NCBI GenBank assembly: GCA_965235655.1
Contig: CBDDYU010000002.1
Span: 248,001-312,000 of the forward strand
DNA: 64,000 nucleotides
Direction of reading: 5' to 3'
Source of the DNA: CBDDYU01 sp965235655
GTDB lineage: Bacteria; Pseudomonadota; Alphaproteobacteria; Pelagibacterales; Pelagibacteraceae
Shown here piece after piece: positions 58,966-64,000 of the stretch (its first letter is position 1; each line of letters starts with the position of its first letter). The notes beneath the pieces are model-generated. The model ran no database searches. It saw only the letters and a program-made list of their open reading frames with translations, and had not been told where the DNA came from. Both the position numbers and the translations under genes were made by a program.

Positions 58966-60672
58966 ATGAACTTTAAAAAATATAATAATCTTCTGGAACT
59001 CTTCTATAATCAATTTGAAAATCAAAAAAGTAACAATCAATTCTTAACATCATTAAAAAATCCTACTAAAGATACTTATTCTTGGAGCGAAACGTATTCT
59101 AATATTGTTAAGCTGTCTGAGTTTTTAAATAGTAAAATATTAGCAAAAGATAGATGTTTGTTAGTTTCTGAGAACAGACCTGAATGGATGATAAGTGACT
59201 TAGCAACTATGCTGTCTCAAGGGATTACGGTTCCAGCCTACACAACATATACCGAAAGAGATTATGAATATTTAATAAACGATTGTAAGCCTTCAATAAT
59301 CTTTGCTTCAGATCAAGCTCAATTAGATAAATTAATTAATATTGTAAGAAAAACAAACTTTATAAAAACAGTAATTACATTTGAAGAAGTTAAAAACTAT
59401 GATGATGTTGAGATCATAAATATTAAAAATATTTTTGGTAAAAGTGATTTTAATGAAAAAAATTTTTTTAACTTAGATATAAAAAGAAATGATATTGCCT
59501 GTATAATTTACACTTCAGGCACACAAGGTAATCCAAAAGGAGTAATGCTAAGCCATGGTGGTATTTTAAATAACTGTGAAGGAGCATATAAACTTTTGCA
59601 GGAATTTATTTCTCTTAATCCTAAGTTTTTAACATGGTTACCGTTGTCTCATTCATATGAACACACAGTACAGTTTGTTCAAATTGCTGTTGCAGCAAGA
59701 GTTTTTTATGCAGAAAGTATTGATAAATTAATTAAAAATATGAACGATTGTAACCCAGAAATAATGACTGCTGTGCCAAGATTTTATCAAAATCTTTTCC
59801 AAAAAATTAACTCTAATTTTAATAAGACTACTGGTTTTAAAAAATTTTTAATTAATAAAACAATAGAGCTGGGAAAAAAAATAATACAAAAAAAAAAATT
59901 ATCAACAGCGGATAAAATTATTAATTTTTTATGTAATAAATTAGTAAGAAAAAAAATTAAATCTCAGTTTGGAGGATCTCTAAAAGCCTTTATCTCTGGA
60001 GGTGGAGCATTAGATTATGAGGTTGGTACTTTCTTAAACGCCATTGGTCTACCAACTTTACAGGGCTATGGTTTGACAGAGACATCACCGGTGGTTAGCT
60101 GCAATCCAATTTCAGATATTAGAATTGAAACTGTTGGCCCACCCTTTGAGGGAAATTCTGTAAAAATAGCAAACGATGGAGAAATATTAGTAAAAGGTGA
60201 GAATGTAATGTTAGGGTATTGGAACAACGAAGAAGAGACTAAAAAAGTATTAATTGATGGATGGTTGTCTACTGGAGATATTGGTCACTTTGAAGAGGGT
60301 TATTTAAAAATTACTGATAGAAAAAAAGATATTTTAATAACTCCAGGAGGAGATAACATTTCACCTGTTAAATTAGAAAATGATTTAGTTAAAATTGATT
60401 TTGTAGAGCAAGCATTAGTTTATGGGGACAATAAACCTTATTTAGTTGCTCTATTAGTTCTTGCTAAAGACAAAAAAGATTTAACTAATGAAGTTATTCA
60501 AAATGAAATTGATAAAATAAATAAAAATTTATCTATAATAGAAAAAATAAAAAAATTTTTTATAATTTCAGAACAATTTACAATTGAAAATGAAATGTTA
60601 ACACCCACACTCAAACTAAAAAGATATAAAATAATTAAAAAATATAAAGATGACTTTGAAAAACTTTATTAA
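58966..60672 (+). CDS. Long-chain acyl-CoA synthetase-type AMP-binding enzyme
   Basis: It activates a fatty acid through an acyl-adenylate to acyl-CoA. IIYTSGTQGNPKGVMLSHGGI is the ATP-binding P-loop; LQGYGLTETSPVVSCNP is the A5 motif, GWLSTGDIGHFEEGYLKITDRKKDIL the A7/A8 region with the hinge. The N-terminal layout (SWSETYSNIVKLSEFL) resembles FAA1-type long-chain synthetases. I use ATG 58966, since the frame back to 58930 lies inside the tRNA. It has 568 residues. With only 6 bases between the tRNA 3' end and the ATG, and no good ribosome site, translation may depend on tRNA processing. Confidence 0.92.
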   Translation: MNFKKYNNLLELFYNQFENQKSNNQFLTSLKNPTKDTYSWSETYSNIVKLSEFLNSKILAKDRCLLVSENRPEWMISDLATMLSQGITVPAYTTYTERDYEYLINDCKPSIIFASDQAQLDKLINIVRKTNFIKTVITFEEVKNYDDVEIINIKNIFGKSDFNEKNFFNLDIKRNDIACIIYTSGTQGNPKGVMLSHGGILNNCEGAYKLLQEFISLNPKFLTWLPLSHSYEHTVQFVQIAVAARVFYAESIDKLIKNMNDCNPEIMTAVPRFYQNLFQKINSNFNKTTGFKKFLINKTIELGKKIIQKKKLSTADKIINFLCNKLVRKKIKSQFGGSLKAFISGGGALDYEVGTFLNAIGLPTLQGYGLTETSPVVSCNPISDIRIETVGPPFEGNSVKIANDGEILVKGENVMLGYWNNEEETKKVLIDGWLSTGDIGHFEEGYLKITDRKKDILITPGGDNISPVKLENDLVKIDFVEQALVYGDNKPYLVALLVLAKDKKDLTNEVIQNEIDKINKNLSIIEKIKKFFIISEQFTIENEMLTPTLKLKRYKIIKKYKDDFEKLY

Positions 60673-60789
60673 GTTTGTTTTTAAACTTGATTATAATACC
60701 CGTAAACATTAACTTTTTTTCATAAAAAAAATTTAAATTAAAAAAAATAAAAAATTTTTTTTTAAGAAATTTGGCTTTTAATTAAAGAA

Positions 60790-60818
60790 TTGACATCACT
60801 TACATAAAAAAATAAAAA
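60790..60818 (+). promoter_or_regulatory. Strong predicted promoter of the lysine-rich peptide gene
   Basis: A perfect TTGACA (60790-60795) is followed after exactly 17 bases by TAAAAT (60813-60818). This is the best promoter by consensus that I found in the window. Transcription would begin near 60825. Confidence 0.7.
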
Positions 60819-60827
60819 TAACTTAAG

Positions 60828-60848
60828 AACGAATCAATTTGATTCGTT
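60828..60848 (+). promoter_or_regulatory. 9-bp leader hairpin before the lysine-rich peptide gene
   Basis: AACGAATCA, a three-base loop, TGATTCGTT: a perfect 9-bp inverted repeat that begins within a few bases of the predicted transcript start. It could stabilise the 5' end of the mRNA or be a protein-binding site; it lacks a T tract and is not a terminator. Confidence 0.6.
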
Positions 60849-60870
60849 AAACTAAAAAAGGGAGCTAAAG

Positions 60871-60939
60871 ATGCCTAAGAAAAAAGCTGCAAAGAAAACT
60901 AAGAAAAAAGCTAAGAAAGCTAAAAAAAGAAGAAGATAG
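60871..60939 (+). CDS. 22-residue lysine-rich (histone-H1-tail-like) peptide, function unknown
   Basis: The product is MPKKKAAKKTKKKAKKAKKRRR: 15 of 22 residues are Lys or Arg, with Ala and Thr spacers and a KKA/KKT repeat, as in histone H1-like tails. The ATG is preceded by GGGAGC (60860-60865), a good ribosome site. It is alone between a strong promoter with leader hairpin and a strong terminator. It could bind DNA, RNA or the ribosome, or be a ribosomal Thx-like protein, though that family's sequence is different. An RNA function for the transcript (about 175 bases) is also possible. It is too short for most gene finders. Confidence 0.65.
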   Translation: MPKKKAAKKTKKKAKKAKKRRR

Positions 60940-60958
60940 TAACTTAGTATTCTTTATT

Positions 60959-61002
60959 AAAAACGCTTCTCATAACGATTCGTGTGAGAGGCGTTTTTTT
61001 TT
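60959..61002 (+). terminator. Strong rho-independent terminator after the lysine-rich peptide gene
   Basis: AAAAACGCTTCTCA pairs with TGAGAGGCGTTTTT (14 positions with one mismatch; 60959-60972 and 60985-60998) around a 12-base loop, and a T run follows. The A tract on the left lets it also stop carD transcription from the other strand; the carD stop codon (61001-61003) is at its end. Confidence 0.92.
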
Positions 61003-61873
61003 ATTCGTCTAATGGCTCTTCAGCCTCAGTTTCAGTGATTGGTTCTTCATCCGGTAAATCTACAGTAGGAGATTTAGGAGTTGTTGCAGGAGCTTTAGCT
61101 TGTACCTCTAAATTTCTTTTTAAGGCTTTATCTAATTTTTTTTGTGTATCCTCTAAAGATACATTTAAAACTATTTGGAATTCAGACAATATTCTTTCAT
61201 AGGCTTTTTCAAATAATTGTCTCTCACTGTAAGATTGATCAACCATTAAGTCATCACCTTTATTTAAGTCTCTTACAACTTCAGCTAGCTCATATATTTT
61301 CCCTGAGGAAATTTTAGCTTCATATTCTTGAGCTCGTCTACTCCACATAGATCTTTTAATTCTTGGCTTACTTTTTAAGATAGAGATACATTTATTGACT
61401 TGATTTATTGTTGCTAAAGGTCTTAGATTTGATTGCTTATTTACAGGGACCATTCCATTAGCTTTATCTTTTTCAAATCTAATCACGTAAGTTTCAACGT
61501 CGATTCCTCCAATATTAATTTTTTTAAATTCTGTAATTTGTCCAACACCATGTTTAGGATAAACAACAAAATCTTTAATTTTGTATTCTCTTTTTTCTGT
61601 TTCCTGTTTTTTTACTTTTTTAATTTCTGGTTTAACTTCGTTACTTTTAGAAATTCTCAAATTATCTGTTTTTATTTCAACATTTTCGTCTATTGGCTTT
61701 GCAGATTTTTTAATTGAGGTTTTTTTTGATTTAATACTTTTTGTAATAGTTACTTTTTTTGTAACTACTTTTTTTACCTTAGCTGGTTTTTTTACAGCTT
61801 TTTCTTTAACTTTTTTGGGTGATTTGGTTTTAAAGATTTTCTTTAAAATATTTTTCGTACTTATTTTGCTCAT
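61001..61873 (-). CDS. carD: CarD-family RNA polymerase-binding regulator with a lysine-rich N-terminal extension
   Basis: CarD proteins bind the RNA polymerase beta subunit and stabilise open promoter complexes. The core starts [23 protein letters not shown] (Tudor-like RNAP-interaction domain), then [12 protein letters not shown] and [29 protein letters not shown]. Before it lies a basic stretch of about 80 residues ([33 protein letters not shown]) that looks like a histone-H1-type tail; after it an acidic Glu/Pro/Thr tail. I use ATG 61873 (MSKISTKN). The first 43 bases overlap the fdxA 3' end. It has 290 residues, against about 170 for plain CarD. Confidence 0.92.
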   Translation of the reverse strand: MSKISTKNILKKIFKTKSPKKVKEKAVKKPAKVKKVVTKKVTITKSIKSKKTSIKKSAKPIDENVEIKTDNLRISKSNEVKPEIKKVKKQETEKREYKIKDFVVYPKHGVGQITEFKKINIGGIDVETYVIRFEKDKANGMVPVNKQSNLRPLATINQVNKCISILKSKPRIKRSMWSRRAQEYEAKISSGKIYELAEVVRDLNKGDDLMVDQSYSERQLFEKAYERILSEFQIVLNVSLEDTQKKLDKALKRNLEVQAKAPATTPKSPTVDLPDEEPITETEAEEPLDE

Positions 61874-62156
61874 TTTTAAATTTTTCATGATCCGCAGGGG
61901 GATCTTTTTTTTCACTTATGTTTGGCCAGATCTCAGAATATGTTTTATTGATTTCTAACCATCGTTCACTACCAGGTTTAGTGTCTGCAGTTATAGCATC
62001 AACTGGGCATTCTGGCTCACAAACGCCACAATCTATACACTCATCCGGTTTAATTACAAGCATATTTTTACCTTCATAAAAGCAATCAACCGGACATACC
62101 TCAACACAATCCATTAGCTTGCATTTGATACACTTGTCATTAACTATGTAGGTCAT
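61830..62156 (-). CDS. fdxA: Seven-iron ferredoxin
   Basis: It has an N-terminal [3Fe-4S]/[4Fe-4S] arrangement: [21 protein letters not shown] and [16 protein letters not shown], as in alphaproteobacterial FdxA. The C-terminal part ([19 protein letters not shown]) is typical of the long-tailed group. It has 108 residues. Its start overlaps the TerB-like gene by 4 bases and its end overlaps carD, giving the conserved order helicase...fdxA-carD. Confidence 0.96.
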   Translation of the reverse strand: MTYIVNDKCIKCKLMDCVEVCPVDCFYEGKNMLVIKPDECIDCGVCEPECPVDAITADTKPGSERWLEINKTYSEIWPNISEKKDPPADHEKFKNEQNKYEKYFKENL

Positions 62157-62569
62157 GAAGATTTTTCCTTCTTAATTTTTTCCTTAATATCCCCCATAGC
62201 TTGATTGTCAATATAAAGTAAACCAGCTAAACGTCTCATAAGGTTAGTTTCATACATATCAGCATCTTTATTAGAGTAAATTATTCTCCATAAGGCCTCT
62301 ATTATTTTTATTTTTTCATCATACGCTAAACTTTTTACTTCACGAGTAAAATCAAGAATCTGGTTAGAATTTTCTTCAAATAATTTTGCTTTCTCAACAA
62401 GTTTATTAACTGATTTAGAGTCTGATCCTAATTGAATTAAAGCCTCTTTGATTATTTTTTCTTCTTCCTCAGTGTAATGTTCATCTATCTTTGCTGCATG
62501 AATTAATAAAGAGGCTATTTTAATCAAAAAATTATTTTCAGTTTTATTTTCTTTTTTTTTAAAAAACAT
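62153..62569 (-). CDS. TerB-like (tellurite-resistance fold) protein
   Basis: The 138-residue helical protein reads [30 protein letters not shown], with the acidic metal-binding-type [13 protein letters not shown], and [19 protein letters not shown]. This matches the TerB domain. The surrounding genes are not a tellurite cluster. It replaces the S4-domain RNA-binding gene that usually stands between helicase and fdxA in alphaproteobacteria. Its job is unknown. Confidence 0.82.
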   Translation of the reverse strand: MFFKKKENKTENNFLIKIASLLIHAAKIDEHYTEEEEKIIKEALIQLGSDSKSVNKLVEKAKLFEENSNQILDFTREVKSLAYDEKIKIIEALWRIIYSNKDADMYETNLMRRLAGLLYIDNQAMGDIKEKIKKEKSS

Positions 62570-62573
62570 TTTG

Positions 62574-64000
62574 CTAACTAAAATTCATTTTTTTTAAAAT
62601 ATTGAAAGGACTTTCAGCGGTTGTTTTTTTAATAAAGTTTTTTTTGATTTTTTTAATTGGATTATACCTAAAAAAAACTTCATTATTTTTTTCTATAATT
62701 CTATAATTCATTTTAAACAAAAGTTTTTTAAAATTATCTTTGCTACATCCTAATAAATTTAACATTTCAGGTATCATTTTGATTTCTTTATTTTCATCGA
62801 CATTAGAGTTAATTATTTGCATAAATAATCTCTCCAAAATATCTATTCTAACAAAAAAGTTATCAAATTTTTCAAATCCACATAAAAGCATAAAATTTTT
62901 ATTCTTAGAGTCCTTATCCTCAATAAAATTTAAGCCAAATGTAGGAGGCTTTAAGTTAAAGTATTTTTGATGAAAATTTTTCCACAATAAAGTTCTTAAT
63001 GAAACAGCCTCAGGTTTGATTAGTCTATACAAGAAAACATGGTATCTTCCAAATTTAACACCCAGTTCTCTTAAAATTTTTCTTTCATCTTGACCTAAAT
63101 TCTTGAGATAATCAGAAACCTGATCTCTTTTTAAAACGCCATTATTTTCATACAACTGGTAAGAAAGTGCTTTTATTGAAGAGTTTTTTTCTTTGAGATT
63201 TTTTAGATCTATTAAACTTTTTAAGACAATATTAATCTTATTTTTTAACCATTTATCAATAAATTCTATTAATTTTTGTTTTTGATTTTGTTCCAATATA
63301 TCATCTACTATCAGTTCAAAATTTGGAATTAGATAATCTTTACCACCAGTTAATCTTGCTATTGCAAATTTGTTCCAATATATTTTAAAATCATCATTGA
63401 GCTCTATTAGTCCAGTATCTATTATATTTTGTATTCTTTTTTCTAGTTTGGGACCCACTGTTTGTCTTGCAGCTTTTTTTAGTGATTTAATATCTGTTTC
63501 TAGAGCACCTTTTTTTAAATCTAGCTCAAGTTTTAAACCATTAATTTTTCCTATAAATTGATCATCAATCAATACATCATTATTTTCTAATATTTCTGTT
63601 TTAAATTCCATGTCTTGTTTTAGGCCTCGAGCAAGAACACTTGCTCTTTTATCAATAAAAGTTTTCGTAAGTTCTTCATGAAGTCGATCTGAAAGTCTAT
63701 CTTCTAATAGTTTTGTTTTTTCTATCCAATAATTTTGATTTTCTACCCAATTATTTTTATTAGAAACATATGACCAAGTTCTAACATTTGCAATTCTATT
63801 TGATAAAGAATCGACATTTCCGTCCAATTTATCTAATTTCATTAGTTCCAGCCTCATAAATTCATCATTTATTTGACCTTTTTTACCATTTAGAAATTTA
63901 AACACATTAGCAATTACTTCATAATGATTTCCATAAGTTTTTTTTACAAAATCAGGTATTTGGCAACATTCCCATAAAAGCATCAAAGTTTTTTGATCAA
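62574..64000 (-). CDS. SUV3-like superfamily II helicase, C-terminal part, cut by window edge
   Basis: The frame runs without a stop to base 64000 (DQKTLMLLWECCQIPDF at the edge). What is visible is the region after the helicase motor: LDKLDGNVDSLSNRIANVRTWSYV and ENQNYWIEKTKLLEDRLSDRLHEELTKTFIDKRAS are typical of the alphaproteobacterial SUV3-like helicases found next to fdxA and carD. The rest is helical and conserved (GVKFGRYHVFLYRLIKPEAVSLRTLLW). The ATPase motifs lie outside. The family probably handles RNA in RNase complexes, by analogy with mitochondrial SUV3. Confidence 0.85.
   Translation of the reverse strand, partial: DQKTLMLLWECCQIPDFVKKTYGNHYEVIANVFKFLNGKKGQINDEFMRLELMKLDKLDGNVDSLSNRIANVRTWSYVSNKNNWVENQNYWIEKTKLLEDRLSDRLHEELTKTFIDKRASVLARGLKQDMEFKTEILENNDVLIDDQFIGKINGLKLELDLKKGALETDIKSLKKAARQTVGPKLEKRIQNIIDTGLIELNDDFKIYWNKFAIARLTGGKDYLIPNFELIVDDILEQNQKQKLIEFIDKWLKNKINIVLKSLIDLKNLKEKNSSIKALSYQLYENNGVLKRDQVSDYLKNLGQDERKILRELGVKFGRYHVFLYRLIKPEAVSLRTLLWKNFHQKYFNLKPPTFGLNFIEDKDSKNKNFMLLCGFEKFDNFFVRIDILERLFMQIINSNVDENKEIKMIPEMLNLLGCSKDNFKKLLFKMNYRIIEKNNEVFFRYNPIKKIKKNFIKKTTAESPFNILKKMNFS

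Noticed and set aside
61433..61958. Two overlapping plus-strand frames rich in Phe and Ser
   Set aside because: They are the reverse reading of the Lys-rich CarD extension; low-complexity codons leave the antisense frames open.

Overview
The window reads as a chromosomal segment of a streamlined, very A+T-rich alphaproteobacterium, most likely of the SAR11/Pelagibacterales group (G+C about 30 % by eye, not computed). The grounds are the tiny intergenic gaps, many 1-50 nt gene overlaps, Lys/Asn/Ile-rich proteins, SAR11-type proteins (a porin starting MNKFKKIGLSALAG, a DUF3576 lipoprotein, a malic enzyme-phosphotransacetylase fusion) and alphaproteobacterial gene orders (irr-fabA-fabB-fabI, helicase-fdxA-carD, argH-lptM-lysA, tsaB-fur-miaB-phoH-ybeY-lnt-metK). 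I found no prophage, insertion sequence, CRISPR array or rRNA.

Layout. 1-6.2 kb: leuS (cut by the left edge), a DUF3576 lipoprotein, a porin, a ThiE-like protein, yggS, an L,D-transpeptidase, a winged-helix regulator, an ArfA-like ribosome rescue peptide and a PfkB kinase. All but the short ArfA-like reading frame carry multiple small insertions from about 1.38 to 6.24 kb, and I think this is a consensus problem (see findings). 6.2-12.2 kb: nth, dapB, a zinc-ribbon protein and dnaJ-dnaK-grpE on the minus strand. 12.2-23.0 kb: rdgB, an LpoA-like/rsmI/BON lipoprotein group, maeB, murJ, trpS, an Nfu-type Fe-S carrier, a Bax-like glucosaminidase and a polysaccharide deacetylase. 23.0-35.9 kb: one plus-strand run, tsaB-fur-miaB-phoH-ybeY-lnt-metK, then a promoter and attenuator and nusA-infB-rbfA-rpsO-pnp. 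Compared with the usual alphaproteobacterial order, several genes have been cut out of it.

35.9-42.6 kb: an FkbM methyltransferase, fabI-fabB-fabA, and divergently irr, katG and an aspartyl-hydroxylase-like oxygenase. The irr and katG upstream regions carry the same Irr-box-like palindrome. 42.6-51.7 kb: an SH3 protein, a ThiF/MoeB-type E1-like enzyme, dut, coaBC, ubiB, ubiE, mutM, rpsT, dnaA and dnaN. 51.7-60.7 kb: plsC, lysA, lptM, argH, a TlpA-like thioredoxin, a HIG1 protein, an esterase, an HNH nuclease, coq7, dsbB, a DedA/YqaA protein, tRNA-Leu(CAA) and an acyl-CoA synthetase. 60.8-64 kb: a stand-alone 22-codon lysine-rich peptide gene with its own promoter, leader hairpin and terminator, then carD, fdxA, a TerB-like protein and the C-terminal part of an SF2 helicase cut by the right edge.

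Themes: chaperones, translation and ribosome maturation, unsaturated fatty-acid synthesis tied to heme/iron control and peroxide defence, ubiquinone synthesis, and replication initiation. The most interesting uncharacterised items are the lysine-rich peptide unit (60.79-61.00 kb) and the irr/katG/hydroxylase unit (39.2-42.6 kb). Every family call rests on reading motifs; no database search was run.
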